Assembly (NCBI RefSeq): GCF_021919125.1
Contig: NZ_CP083439.1
Location: forward strand, 2,542,001-2,606,000
Source of the DNA: Clavibacter sp. A6099
GTDB lineage: Bacteria > Actinomycetota > Actinomycetes > Actinomycetales > Microbacteriaceae
Reading direction: 5' to 3'
DNA: 64,000 nucleotides
Shown here: one piece after another, positions 8,131 to 16,687 of the stretch
Numbering within the stretch: position 1 is the first letter of the stretch
How the letters are laid out: each line of letters opens with the position of its first letter
Position numbers and translations under genes: made by a program
The notes under the pieces: model-generated
Databases searched by the model: none
The model's input: the letters and a program-made list of their open reading frames with translations, nothing else
Told to the model about the DNA's origin: nothing

Positions 8131-9522
8131 GTGACCGACGCCCCCGCCTCCCCGCGCGCCTTCCGCCGGGCCTTCACCGCCGTGATCCTCGTGCTCGCCA
8201 TCGCCTGCGGCGGCCTGCTCGCGGTCGCCGGCAGCCAGGGGCCGCGGCTCGTGCGCACCGACGTGGATCCGCTCGCCGTCGTGCAGCAGTCCCGGCAGCG
8301 ACTCGTGCTCGCGGCCAACCGGCCGATCCAGCCGGTCGACGCCTCGCGCATCAGGATGGAGCCCGGGGCCGACTTCACCGTCGACACGCAGGCCGACCGC
8401 ATCATCATCGACTTCACCCGGCCGCTCGCCTACGACGCCGCGTACACGGTGTCGATCGACGGCGTGCAGGGCGTCGGCGGCGGCCCCGCGTCCGACCTCG
8501 CGACGTCGTTCCGCACGGGCGACCCCGGCATGTACGTCCTCGTCCGCGGCGGCGAGCAGCAGGCGGACCGGATCCTCCGGCAGAGCGTCGCCGGCGGCGG
8601 CCAGGGCGCGAGCGACGAGGTGTTCGAGGCCACGAAGATCCAGGAGTACGCGGTCGTCGGGCAGTCGCTCGTGGTCGCGACGCTCCAGGACGACGGCACG
8701 AACGGCCTCGTGATCGCGGGGCTGGACGGATCCGGCCAGGTCGACCTGCCGCTCCCCGGCCGCGGCACGCTCCAGGACCTCCATGCCGAGGACACCGGGA
8801 CCACGATCGGCTTCCGCTTCACGAGCACGGACGGCGGCCCGTACGACGACACCCTCATGGTCGACGACGTCGGCGCCGGGGCGACGCCGACGCCCGTGCT
8901 CGGGCTCGACGGGCAGGCGATCAGCGCGCAGGCGTGGGGCTTCGTGCCCGGGCGCCCGCAGCTCGTCGCGCACGGGCAGGACGGCGACCTCTACCTGGTC
9001 ACGGTCGACGGGTCGTCGCCCATCGTCCCGCTCGGCCGTCACGGCACGCTCGGCCCGTTCTCCGCGGACGGCACGCGGCTCGCGGTCACGGATCCCGGCT
9101 CGACGACCGAGATCGACCTGCGCACCGCCCAGCAGACGACGCTGCCCACCGAGACCGGCGGCGCCGACCTCCAGTACGACGGCGCGATCTCGTTCGTGCC
9201 CGGCGACGACGGCGCGGTGCTCCGCGTGCGCACTGCGCTCGATCCCGCGACGGGCACCGCGACGCAGCGCCTCGTCGTCGTCCGCGACGGGACGGCCAGC
9301 GACGTCTACGTGCCCGCGGACCCGGCCACCCGCATCACGGGCCTCTCCGTCACCCCGAACGGGCGCTTCGCCCTGCTCGAGACGGTGCCGGATCCGGCGC
9401 GCGGCGCCAGCGACGACTACCCGCGCAACCCGCGCGACACGTCGGTGACCACGCTCCTCGTCGAGCTCGCGACCGGCACGGTGACCCGCAGCGTCGCCGG
9501 TTTCGAGGTCACGATCGGCTGA
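8131..9522 (+). CDS. Membrane-anchored protein with Ig-like and beta-propeller-like repeats
   Basis: 463 residues, 7 nt after the previous stop and so in the same operon. One N-terminal membrane helix (AFTAVILVLAIACGGLLAVAG) is followed by a SbsA/Ig-like segment (RLVLAANRPIQPVDASRIRMEPG ... LAYDAAYTVSIDGVQG). The remaining 300 residues have recurring motifs such as LVIAGLDGSG, DLYLVTVDGSS and LGPFSADGTRLAV, like TolB/WD40-type propeller blades. It should face outward. Its place behind the two permease subunits suggests a role in metal handling at the surface, but no direct evidence exists in the sequence. Confidence 0.65.
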   Translation: MTDAPASPRAFRRAFTAVILVLAIACGGLLAVAGSQGPRLVRTDVDPLAVVQQSRQRLVLAANRPIQPVDASRIRMEPGADFTVDTQADRIIIDFTRPLAYDAAYTVSIDGVQGVGGGPASDLATSFRTGDPGMYVLVRGGEQQADRILRQSVAGGGQGASDEVFEATKIQEYAVVGQSLVVATLQDDGTNGLVIAGLDGSGQVDLPLPGRGTLQDLHAEDTGTTIGFRFTSTDGGPYDDTLMVDDVGAGATPTPVLGLDGQAISAQAWGFVPGRPQLVAHGQDGDLYLVTVDGSSPIVPLGRHGTLGPFSADGTRLAVTDPGSTTEIDLRTAQQTTLPTETGGADLQYDGAISFVPGDDGAVLRVRTALDPATGTATQRLVVVRDGTASDVYVPADPATRITGLSVTPNGRFALLETVPDPARGASDDYPRNPRDTSVTTLLVELATGTVTRSVAGFEVTIG

Positions 9523-9548
9523 CCCGCCGACCGTCGGATGATGGACCC

Positions 9549-9932
9549 ATGACGACTCCTGCCGTGACCGATCTCGCCGCCGAGCTCCGCGAGGTGACCG
9601 CCCTCTGGACGCCCCGGGTCGTGGGGCGGGTGAACGACCAGTACGTGAAGGTCGCGAAGCTGCTCGGCGAGCTGACGTGGCACGCGCACGACGCCGAGGA
9701 CGAGATGTTCCTCGTCGTCTCGGGCCGCCTCCGCATCCAGCTGCCGGACGATCAGGAGGTCGTGCTCGGTCCCGGGCAGTTCCACGTCGTGCCGCGGGGC
9801 GTGCCGCACAACCCGGTCGCGGACGAGGAGGTGGAGATCGTCCTCATCGAGACGGTCACCACCGCGCACACCGGCGACGTGGTCGTGCCGGGCACCGTGC
9901 CCGTGGAGCGGCAGGTGGGCGACTTCCGCTGA
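9549..9932 (+). CDS. Cupin domain protein
   Basis: 127 residues forming one cupin barrel. Metal-binding motif 1 is visible as WHAHDAEDEMFLVVSG (two His and a Glu) and motif 2 as GQFHVVPRGVPHNPV (His). The small size and the lack of a partner domain suggest a sugar-binding or oxygenase-like stand-alone cupin. The reaction is unknown. GATGAT sits 6 nt before the ATG, a weak leaderless-type promoter. Confidence 0.85.
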   Translation: MTTPAVTDLAAELREVTALWTPRVVGRVNDQYVKVAKLLGELTWHAHDAEDEMFLVVSGRLRIQLPDDQEVVLGPGQFHVVPRGVPHNPVADEEVEIVLIETVTTAHTGDVVVPGTVPVERQVGDFR

Positions 9933-9966
9933 CGCGACGGGCGTCGCGGCCCGACCCCGCACGCGC

Positions 9967-10004
9967 CGACGGCCCCGGCTCCCCGGAGGGAGACGAGGCC
10001 GTCG
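9967..10004. terminator. Hairpin after the cupin gene
   Basis: Eight-base arms CGACGGCC and GGCCGTCG flank a 22-nt loop that can pair further. No U-tract, as is usual at this GC content. It lies between two convergent genes and may serve both. Confidence 0.5.
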
Positions 10005-10035
10005 ATGCGTTCTGCTGTGATCGCAGGTGGTGCTG

Positions 10036-10055
10036 TCCCGGGGTCGAGCCCGGGA
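10036..10055. terminator. Hairpin just after the lipoprotein stop
   Basis: Arms TCCCGGG and CCCGGGA with a 6-nt loop, starting 7 nt beyond the stop codon of the minus-strand lipoprotein. Confidence 0.45.
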
Positions 10056-10061
10056 GAGGTG

Positions 10062-10754
10062 CTACTTGGTGTTGACGGTGATCTTGGCGATGCCGACGAC
10101 GAGCTGGTCGGTGACGGCGGTCGTGCCGAACGTGCTGTTCAGGAGCGACGCGGCGTCGGGGCTGACCTTGACCGTGGTGCCCTCGAGGACGGCGTTGTCA
10201 CCCTCCATGGCGAGGGGCTTCAGGGTCGTGCCGTCGAGGTTGAAGATGTAGACGTCGTTCATGACGGCGCCGTCGCCGACCTGGACCGAGCCGGTGAGGC
10301 GGCTGGTGCCGGGGTCGATGACGAAGTCGGTGAGCTTCACGACGGTGGAGCCGGCGGTGAGGCTGATGCCGGAGCCGGAGTGGTCGATCTCGCCCTGGAC
10401 GTAGGGGCGGTAGGACTGCTCGGGGTCGAAGTACTTCACGTTGCCGCCGGTGATGGGGAACGCGAGGGTGCCGGTGGAGCCGTCGAGGGTCGCCGTGCCG
10501 ATGACGCCGGGGGTCAGGCCCAGGGTCGTGAGGGCACCGGTGAAGCCGCTGTCGAGGGTGACCTTCGTGTCGACGCCGGTCAGGGTCGGGATCGTCGCGA
10601 GGGGCGTGGGGTTGGCCTCGGTCGTCGCGGTCGCGGCGGGCTTGGAGGAGGTCGAGGACGACGGGGTCTCGGCGGGGGTCGAGCAGGCCGCCAGGCCGAC
10701 GACGAGGAAGCCCGCGGTGGCGAGGCCGAAGACGGACTTGGTGAGATTGCGCAT
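10062..10754 (-). CDS. Secreted lipoprotein of unknown function
   Basis: 230 residues. The N-terminus MRNLTKSVFGLATAGFLVVGLAAC is a lipoprotein signal with the lipid-bearing Cys at 24, followed by a Ser/Thr/Pro linker. The mature part is beta-rich (TLTGVDTKVTLDSGFTGAL, GTATLDGSTGTLAFPITGG, VKLTDFVIDPGTSRLTGSV) and has no Cys. The repeated GxxxLxGSTGxL pattern suggests a beta-sandwich; I do not recognise the family. A GAAGGA site precedes the ATG. It is divergent from the PadR regulator across a 265-bp region, so PadR may control it. Confidence 0.75.
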   Translation of the reverse strand: MRNLTKSVFGLATAGFLVVGLAACSTPAETPSSSTSSKPAATATTEANPTPLATIPTLTGVDTKVTLDSGFTGALTTLGLTPGVIGTATLDGSTGTLAFPITGGNVKYFDPEQSYRPYVQGEIDHSGSGISLTAGSTVVKLTDFVIDPGTSRLTGSVQVGDGAVMNDVYIFNLDGTTLKPLAMEGDNAVLEGTTVKVSPDAASLLNSTFGTTAVTDQLVVGIAKITVNTK

Positions 10755-10932
10755 GGGATGTCCTTCGCTGTGTGGAACGGGGATCCGCCCGGTACCCCCG
10801 GGCGACACAGGGACTTCGGCGCGGCAGGAGAACGGGTTGGGGTTGGTTCTGCTTTCCCAGGGGAAGGCCAGGTTGACGCGCGGATCCCCTGGGATCACGC
10901 GGATCGACGAACTGCGCCATCGAATCGGACGG

Positions 10933-10977
10933 TTGACTTCCGACTGTCGCCGATATATCGTCGTTACATCGCGACAG
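10933..10977 (+). promoter_or_regulatory. padR promoter with overlapping operator
   Basis: A -35 TTGACT (10933-10938) and -10 TATCGT (10956-10961) are separated by an ideal 17 bp. The -10 lies inside the palindrome CGATATATCG (10951-10960). A wider inverted repeat, CTGTCGC at 10944-10950 and GCGACAG at 10971-10977, brackets it. This is what an autoregulatory PadR site would look like. The rest of the 265-bp region between 10755 and 11019 shows no gene. Confidence 0.55.
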
Positions 10978-11019
10978 CACGCCGCGATCCACGACATCAC
11001 CTGACCGGAAGGAGCGCTC

Positions 11020-11703
11020 ATGCGCACCCACGACCACGACGACCACCTCTCGTCCCCCTCATCCGCCGAGGCCCCCGCCGACCGCCACGAGCCCCGCATG
11101 CAGCACCACCGCGGCGGGCGCCCGCGCATCATGCCGGGTCACCCCCTCGCCCGCGGCTTCCGCCCGGGCGACGGCCCCGGCTTCCCCGGGTTCCCGGGCT
11201 TCCCCGGGATGGGCGGCTTCGGCGGCCCCGGCTTCGGACCGGGTCGCGGACGCGGCGGACGGGGTCGCGCCCGCCGCGGCGACGTCCGCCTCGCGATCCT
11301 CTCCCTGCTCGCCGACGCGCCCTCGAACGGCTACGGCCTCATCACGGGCATCGCCACGAAGACCGAGGGCGCCTGGCGGCCGAGCCCCGGATCCGTCTAC
11401 CCCACGCTCCAGCAGCTCGTCGACGAGGACCTCATCGTCGCCGACGAGACCGGCGCCAAGAGCGTCTACTCCCTCACCGACCAGGGCCGCGCCCACGTCG
11501 AGGAGCACAAGGAGGAGATCGACGCCGCCTGGGCCGCGACCACCGACAAGTCCGAGGGCGAGGACGCGTTCCAGACCAGCCTCATGAAGCTCATGGGCGT
11601 CGTGAAGCCCCTCATGCACGACGCGACCGACGCCCAGCGCCAGGCCGCGGCGGCGAAGCTCGACGAGACGCGGCGCGCGCTGTACGCGATCCTCGCCGAC
11701 TGA
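11020..11703 (+). CDS. PadR family transcriptional regulator
   Basis: 227 residues. Residues 1-85 are an unusual low-complexity arm: many His, then a Gly/Pro/Phe block with FPGFPGFPGMGGFGGPGFGPG and an RGRGGRGRARRG basic patch. The winged helix follows: VRLAILSLLADAPSNGYGLITGIATKTEGAWRPSPGSVYPTLQQL is the standard PadR signature. The C-terminal helix AKLDETRRALYAIL is for dimerisation. A GGAAGGAG site precedes the ATG. It probably represses itself and perhaps the divergent lipoprotein gene. The ligand is unknown. Confidence 0.9.
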   Translation: MRTHDHDDHLSSPSSAEAPADRHEPRMQHHRGGRPRIMPGHPLARGFRPGDGPGFPGFPGFPGMGGFGGPGFGPGRGRGGRGRARRGDVRLAILSLLADAPSNGYGLITGIATKTEGAWRPSPGSVYPTLQQLVDEDLIVADETGAKSVYSLTDQGRAHVEEHKEEIDAAWAATTDKSEGEDAFQTSLMKLMGVVKPLMHDATDAQRQAAAAKLDETRRALYAILAD

Positions 11704-11725
11704 CCCACCTGGGCCGCACGGCCCG

Positions 11726-11767
11726 GCACGACGACGGCCCCCGCTGATGCGGGGGCCGTCGTCGTGC
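11726..11767. terminator. Strong bidirectional terminator hairpin
   Basis: A perfect 19-bp stem (11726-11744 with 11749-11767) closes a TGAT loop. It sits between the convergent padR and acidic-protein genes and can serve both. Confidence 0.85.
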
Positions 11768-11779
11768 GTGCGGGGCGGA

Positions 11780-12037
11780 TCAGCGGATCGCCGCTCCTGT
11801 GTCGAGGTCGTCGCCGGCCTCGAGGTCCGGGCCGTCCGACTCGGTGATGTCGATGCCCAGGCCGCCGTCCGCGTCGTCGTCCACGACGCCGTCGTCGTCG
11901 CCGAGCGGCACGATGCGCTCGGCGTCGACGGCCTCCTGCGCCTCACGGGCGTCGGCCCCGACGAGCTCCTCCTCGTCGACGCCGGTGTCGTCCAGGTCGC
12001 GGTCGGCGGGGTCGCGCGGGTTCTCGATGTCGCTCAC
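11780..12037 (-). CDS. Small acidic protein
   Basis: 85 residues, extremely acidic (DPADRDLDDTGVDEEELV, GDDDGVVDDDADGG), with no membrane segment and no Cys. No family is recognised; such proteins are common and conserved in Microbacteriaceae. The GTG start has an AGGAG site and the gene is closed by the 19-bp terminator, which argues that it is real. The 116 bp between it and the next gene show nothing clear. Confidence 0.65.
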   Translation of the reverse strand: MSDIENPRDPADRDLDDTGVDEEELVGADAREAQEAVDAERIVPLGDDDGVVDDDADGGLGIDITESDGPDLEAGDDLDTGAAIR

Positions 12038-12153
12038 GGTGCTCTCCTTCGCTCGTCGATGCGGCGCGGACGCGCCGTACGTCGACGGTACGCGCCCCGG
12101 CTCCGTGCCCGCTGGCCCGATGCCTCCGCCGAGCGAGGGGAGGGCGGCTCGGC

Positions 12154-13773
12154 TCAGGAGACGCCGACGGTGATCCGGTGCCAGCCCGTCGCGCCGTCGG
12201 GGGCGGGCGGCGCCTCGTCGGAGGTCTGCGTCGCGCCCGTGGTGTCGGTCGCGCGCACCTCGACGCTGTGGGATCCGCTCGTCGCGTCCCACGCGTACGA
12301 CCACTGCCGCCACGTGTCGGCCCCGACGCCGTCGCCCAGGGTCGCCTCGACCCAGTCGCCCTCGTCGACGCGCACCTCCACCTTCTGGATGCCGGTGTGC
12401 TGCGCCCAGGCCATGCCGGCGATCGCGGTGCGTCCCGCGTCGACGCGCGCGCCGGAGCGCGGGGTGTCGATGCGCGAGCCCGTCTTGATGGGGCCGCGCT
12501 CGGTCCAGCCGCGGGTCGACCAGTACGCGACGTCCTCGGCGAACGTCGTGACCTTGAGCTCGGTGACCCACTTGGTCGCGGAGACGTAGCCGTAGAGGCC
12601 GGGCACCACCATCCGCACGGGGAAGCCGTGCTGCTGCGGCAGGGGCTCGCCGTTCATGCCGACCGCGAGGATCGACGCGCGGTCGGGATCCGTGAGCGCC
12701 TCCAGCGGCGTGCTCGCGGTCCAGCCGTCCTGGCTCGTGGAGAGCACCATGTCGGCGCCCGCGGTGGGCTTCGCGCGCTCGAGCAGGAGGCGGATGGGAT
12801 AGCCGAGCCAGAGCGCGTTGCCGATCAGGTTCCCGCCGACCTCGTTGGACACGCACGTGAGGGTGGTCACGTGCTCCTCGAGCGGCAGGGCGAGCAGCTC
12901 CGCGAACGTGATCTCGACCTCCTGCTCGACCATGCCGGTGATGCGCAGCTTCCACGACGCCGCGTCGACCGACGGCACCTGGAGCGCGGTGTCGATGCGG
13001 TAGAAGTCCGTCGCGGGCGTGAGGAAGGGCGCGAGGCCGGGCACGCCGAGCTCCGCCGACGCGGGGATCGCGGCGGCGGGCGTCACGGCGCGCGGGAGCA
13101 CGAGCGTGCGGCGGAAGTCGTCCACGCGGGCGGCGGCGGCGTTGAGGCCGCGGGCCACGGATCCGGCGACGACGGAGGTGACGCCCGCCACGACCGTCAT
13201 GAGTAAGAAGGCGCGGCGCTCGACGCGCGCGCCTGCGCCCGGGGTGAGCGGGGCGCGCGCGGCCGGGCGGGCGATGCCGCGCACGGGCTCGGCCACGGCC
13301 GCGGATGCGGATGCCGCGCGGTCCGCCGCGTCCCGCCAATCGCGGAGGCGCTCGGCGCCGCGGTGGAGGACGAAGACGCCGGCGATCATGCCGACGATCG
13401 TGGGGATCGCCGCGGCGCCCGTCGCCCCGGCGCGCGTGGTGGCCGCCAGCACGGCGACCCCGGCGAACAGCGCGAGGACGACCACGCCGAAGGGCGGTCG
13501 GCGCACCTGCAGGATCCCGGCGAGCGCCGCGGCGGCGAGCACCACCACACCGAGCACGACGATGAGCGCGACCTTGTCGCCCGTGCCGAACAGGGCGATC
13601 ACCGTGTCCTTGACGCCCGCGGGCACGAGGTCGATGACGAGCGCACCCACCGCGAGCACGGGGCTCGCCGCCGGGGCGACGAAGGCCGCGGCGATCTCGG
13701 CGACGGCCAGCACGGCGAGCGCCGCCACGACACCGATGCACGCGGACCACCAGCGGAGGGCCGCGCGGGTCAC
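12154..13773 (-). CDS. Membrane-anchored molybdopterin-dependent oxidoreductase (sulfite oxidase fold)
   Basis: 539 residues. About five membrane helices occupy residues 8-140, then after a basic stretch comes RRAFLLMTVVAGVTSVVAGSVARG near 185-210, a membrane or Tat-like segment. The molybdopterin domain spans about 260-440: LRITGMVEQEVEITFAELLALP, TLTCVSNEVGG (Mo ligand Cys 307), DMVLSTSQDGWTASTPLEAL, PQQHGFPVRMVVPGLYG and TKWVTELKV. A C-terminal Ig-like dimerisation domain follows (ATSGSHSVEVRATDTTG). Substrate unknown; it would act outside the membrane and pass electrons inward. Its GTG start overlaps the kinase stop as GTGA, so sensor and enzyme are co-translated. Confidence 0.85.
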   Translation of the reverse strand: MTRAALRWWSACIGVVAALAVLAVAEIAAAFVAPAASPVLAVGALVIDLVPAGVKDTVIALFGTGDKVALIVVLGVVVLAAAALAGILQVRRPPFGVVVLALFAGVAVLAATTRAGATGAAAIPTIVGMIAGVFVLHRGAERLRDWRDAADRAASASAAVAEPVRGIARPAARAPLTPGAGARVERRAFLLMTVVAGVTSVVAGSVARGLNAAAARVDDFRRTLVLPRAVTPAAAIPASAELGVPGLAPFLTPATDFYRIDTALQVPSVDAASWKLRITGMVEQEVEITFAELLALPLEEHVTTLTCVSNEVGGNLIGNALWLGYPIRLLLERAKPTAGADMVLSTSQDGWTASTPLEALTDPDRASILAVGMNGEPLPQQHGFPVRMVVPGLYGYVSATKWVTELKVTTFAEDVAYWSTRGWTERGPIKTGSRIDTPRSGARVDAGRTAIAGMAWAQHTGIQKVEVRVDEGDWVEATLGDGVGADTWRQWSYAWDATSGSHSVEVRATDTTGATQTSDEAPPAPDGATGWHRITVGVS

Positions 13774-15032
13774 GAGGCGACCGGCTTGCTGTACGGGAGG
13801 ATCACGTCGAAGCGGCAGCCGCCCTCGATGTTCTGGACGGTGACGTCGCCGTCGTGCGCGCGCACGATGCCGCGGACGATCGCGAGGCCGAGCCCGGCCC
13901 CTCCGCCGCCCGACGCGTAGCCGCCGTCGTGCGTGCCCTCGGCCTGCACCGCGGGGTCCGGCGGCGTGGCCTCGACGGGCGCGGCCGGGAAGTCGGGGCC
14001 GAGCGCGGTCCTCTCGGCGGCGCTCTTCCCGTAGGCGCGCGGCGTGCGGGACCCGGTCGACCGCCAGCCGGCGTCGAACACGCGCGGGAGGTCGGCCTCG
14101 GGGATGCCGCCCGCGGTGTCCTCGACGGAGAGGACGGCGAGGTTGCCGGAGTCGCGGTGCGCGGAGATCACGATGCGGCCGCCGGGGAGCGACTGCTGGA
14201 TGGCGTTCATCACGAGGTTGCCGACGACGCGCGAGAGCTCGCGCGGGTCGCCCTGCACCACGAGGTCGTCGTGCGCGGTCTCTCCGCGGAGCTCGACCTT
14301 GCGGGCTTGGGCGACCGGGCCGAGCTCGGCGACGGTGTCGCTGACGACGTCGTAGAGGGAGACGCGCTCGACGGCGAGCTCGAGGCTTCCCGAGTTGATG
14401 CGGGACAGCTCGAACAGGTCGTCGACCATGCCGTTGAGGCGGTTCGCCTGCACGCGGATCTGGCGGAAGTAGCGGTGCTCGTCGTCGACCATGCCGTCCT
14501 CGAGGGACTCGGCCATGGCGCGGATCCCGGCGAGCGGCGTGCGCAGGTCGTGCGACATCCACGCGATGAGCTCGCGGCGGCTGCGCTCCTGCGCCTCCAT
14601 CTTGTCGCGGGCGTCGGCGAGGCGGCGGTTGGCGGCGCTGAGCTCGCGGGCGAGCTGGGCGAACTCGGTGCTGGTGGGGCGTCCCGGCTCGACGGCGGCC
14701 TCCTCGCCCATGGACGCGGCGTAGCGGCCGAGCTCGCGGCTGCCGCGCACGAGGGTCATGCCGAGCATCGCGGCCATGACGAGCGAGACGAGCGCGGAGA
14801 CGGCGGCGACGGAGAGGAACGCGGTGAGGCCGGCGTCGTCGACGAGCATGCTCGCGGTGACGGCGACCATGCCGCCGACGACCGAGAGCACCGCGGCGAG
14901 CGCGACCACGCAGATCTGGAGCACGAGGGAGCGGCGGCGGAGGGCGCGCAGCAGGACGCTGGCGCCGAGGCCGACGACCGCGGCGCAGACGAGCGCGGTC
15001 AGGACGACGACGAGGAAGGAGTCGGCGGTCAC
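13770..15032 (-). CDS. Sensor histidine kinase
   Basis: 420 residues. Three membrane helices lie in the first 95 residues with almost no extracellular loop, so the signal is probably sensed in the membrane. A HAMP-like/coiled-coil linker follows, then the H-box MSHDLRTPLAG (phospho-His 161), N-box NLVMNAIQQS, D-box DTAGGIPE and G-box GGGGAGLGLAIV. An insertion of about 45 residues rich in Pro, Ala and Gly lies between the D- and G-boxes. It overlaps the response regulator upstream and the molybdoenzyme downstream by 4 nt each (GTGA), forming one operon. Confidence 0.93.
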   Translation of the reverse strand: MTADSFLVVVLTALVCAAVVGLGASVLLRALRRRSLVLQICVVALAAVLSVVGGMVAVTASMLVDDAGLTAFLSVAAVSALVSLVMAAMLGMTLVRGSRELGRYAASMGEEAAVEPGRPTSTEFAQLARELSAANRRLADARDKMEAQERSRRELIAWMSHDLRTPLAGIRAMAESLEDGMVDDEHRYFRQIRVQANRLNGMVDDLFELSRINSGSLELAVERVSLYDVVSDTVAELGPVAQARKVELRGETAHDDLVVQGDPRELSRVVGNLVMNAIQQSLPGGRIVISAHRDSGNLAVLSVEDTAGGIPEADLPRVFDAGWRSTGSRTPRAYGKSAAERTALGPDFPAAPVEATPPDPAVQAEGTHDGGYASGGGGAGLGLAIVRGIVRAHDGDVTVQNIEGGCRFDVILPYSKPVAS

Positions 15033-15847
15033 GCGTCGGCCTCGGCGGGCGTCGCCGGAGTGGCGGGCGTCGCGGCGTCCGGGTCGAAGCGGTAGCCCAC
15101 GCCCCAGACGGTGCCGAGGAGCACGGGGTGCGCGGGATCCGCCTCGATCTTCTCCCGCAGGCGCCGCACGTGCACGGTGACGGTGGAGAGGTCGCCGATC
15201 TCCCACCCCCACACCTGGCGCAGCAGGTCGTCGCGCCCGAAGACGCGGCGCGGGTTCCGGAGCAGGAAGGCGAGCAGGTCGAACTCGCGGGAGGTGAGCG
15301 ACAGCATGACGCCGGCCTGGTGGATCTCGCGCGCGCCGAGGTCGAGCACGAACGGTCCCGCGACGAACGGCGGCTCGGGCACGGCCTCGGGGACGGTGCG
15401 GCGGAGGACGGCGCGCACGCGGAGCACGAGCTCGCGCGGCGAGAAGGGCTTGGCGAGGTAGTCGTCCGCGCCGGCGTCGAGGCCGTTGACGCGGTCCTCG
15501 CCCTGGCCGAGCGCGGTGAGCATCACGACGGGGACGGGCGACTCGGGGTGGTGGGCGCGGATCCGGCGGCACACCTCGAGGCCGTCGAGGCCGGGGAGCA
15601 TGCGGTCGAGCACGACGAGGTCGGGCATGCGCTCGGTGGCGACGCGCACGGCCTCGAGGCCGTCGGCGACGGTCTCCACCTGGAAGCCCGACGCCTTGAG
15701 GTAGCGGCACACGACCTCGTTGACCGTGGGGTCGTCCTCGACCACGAGGATGCGGCGGCCGCGCAGCGGATCCGGCCGCGAGGGATCGGGCCGCGCGGGG
15801 TCGGGGCGCCCGGCGTCGGCGCGCGCGGGATCGTAGGTGGGGCTCAC
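15029..15847 (-). CDS. OmpR/PhoB-type response regulator
   Basis: 272 residues. A low-complexity N-terminus (PDPARPDPSRPDPL) precedes the receiver domain ILVVEDDPTVNEVV with phospho-acceptor Asp 81 in VLDRMLPG, switch Thr in MLTALG and Lys in LAKPF. The winged-helix DNA-binding domain follows (LTSREFDLLAFLLRNPRRVFGRDDLLRQVWGW ... VTVHVRRLREKIE ... VWGVGYRF). The C-terminus has an ATPATPATPA tail. The GTG start is six bases from a TAGTCT box, so the mRNA is probably leaderless. It is first gene of the RR-kinase-molybdoenzyme operon. Confidence 0.93.
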   Translation of the reverse strand: MSPTYDPARADAGRPDPARPDPSRPDPLRGRRILVVEDDPTVNEVVCRYLKASGFQVETVADGLEAVRVATERMPDLVVLDRMLPGLDGLEVCRRIRAHHPESPVPVVMLTALGQGEDRVNGLDAGADDYLAKPFSPRELVLRVRAVLRRTVPEAVPEPPFVAGPFVLDLGAREIHQAGVMLSLTSREFDLLAFLLRNPRRVFGRDDLLRQVWGWEIGDLSTVTVHVRRLREKIEADPAHPVLLGTVWGVGYRFDPDAATPATPATPAEADA

Positions 15848-15853
15848 CCGGTC

Positions 15854-15973
15854 AGACTATGCGCGGTCCCTGGGCCCGACCCCGCGGGTGTCCGGCTTGC
15901 GAGCGAGCCGTCACCCCTCATGGCGCGAGGCGGGGGCACGTGGCGGCCGGACGCAGGCGCGGCCTCCTAGGCT
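15854..15973. promoter_or_regulatory. Divergent leaderless promoters
   Basis: Minus strand: TAGTCT (15854-15859), six bases before the response-regulator GTG. Plus strand: TAGGCT (15968-15973), six bases before the glycosyltransferase ATG at 15980. The 132-bp region holds no gene. Confidence 0.55.
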
Positions 15974-15979
15974 CGACGG

Positions 15980-16687
15980 ATGACGCCAGCGCTCGTGGAC
16001 GTGGTCCTCCCCTGCCTCGACGAGGAGGAGGCCCTGCCCTGGGTCCTCTCCCGCCTGCCCGAGGGGTACCGCGCGATCGTCGTCGACAACGGATCCACCG
16101 ACCGCTCCGCCGAGGTCGCGCGTGCTCACGGCGCCCTCGTGGTGGCGGAGTCGCGCCGCGGGTTCGGCGCTGCCGCGCACGCGGGGCTCGAGGCCGCGAC
16201 CGCGCCGCTCGTGGCGTTCTGCGACGCCGACGCGTCGATGGATCCCGCGCTCCTCCCCCGCGTCGTCGACCCGGTCCGCGACGGCGAGCGCGACCTGGTG
16301 CTCGGCCGCCGCGTGCCCTCGGCCCGCGGGGCGTGGCCGCTGCACGCGCGGATCGCGAACCTCGAGCTGGCCAGGCGGCTGCGGCGGATCACGGGCGTGC
16401 CGCTGCACGACCTCGGTCCCATGCGCTGCGGGCGGCGCACGGAGCTGCTCGATCTCGGGATACTCGACCGCCGCAGCGGCTATCCGCTGGAGATGCTGCT
16501 GCGGGCATCCGCGGCGGAGTGGCGCATCCTTGAGGTGGACATGCCGTACGCGCCGCGCGTGGGGCGGTCCAAGGTGACCGGCACCGTGCGCGGGACCGTC
16601 ACGGCCGTGCGCGACATGTCGCGCGTGCTGGCCGAGGCGCGAGCGGCGGCAGCGGGAGCCGACCGCACCCCGGGAGGATCCGCGTGA
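15980..16687 (+). CDS. Family 2 glycosyltransferase
   Basis: 235 residues with a GT-A fold: VDVVLPCLDEEEALPWVL, IVVDNGSTDRSAEVA, the metal/nucleotide motif FCDADASMDP, and GRRVPSARGAWPLHARIANLELARRL near the acceptor site. No membrane segment, so it probably transfers sugar to a lipid or small acceptor in the cytosol. It starts a three-gene overlapping operon with DUF2064 and a methyltransferase, suggesting one pathway. Confidence 0.88.
   Translation: MTPALVDVVLPCLDEEEALPWVLSRLPEGYRAIVVDNGSTDRSAEVARAHGALVVAESRRGFGAAAHAGLEAATAPLVAFCDADASMDPALLPRVVDPVRDGERDLVLGRRVPSARGAWPLHARIANLELARRLRRITGVPLHDLGPMRCGRRTELLDLGILDRRSGYPLEMLLRASAAEWRILEVDMPYAPRVGRSKVTGTVRGTVTAVRDMSRVLAEARAAAAGADRTPGGSA

Noticed and set aside
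10036-10060. A T-arm-like hairpin suggesting a tRNA
   Set aside because: No acceptor stem, D-arm or anticodon arm can be built around it. It fits a terminator after the lipoprotein gene.
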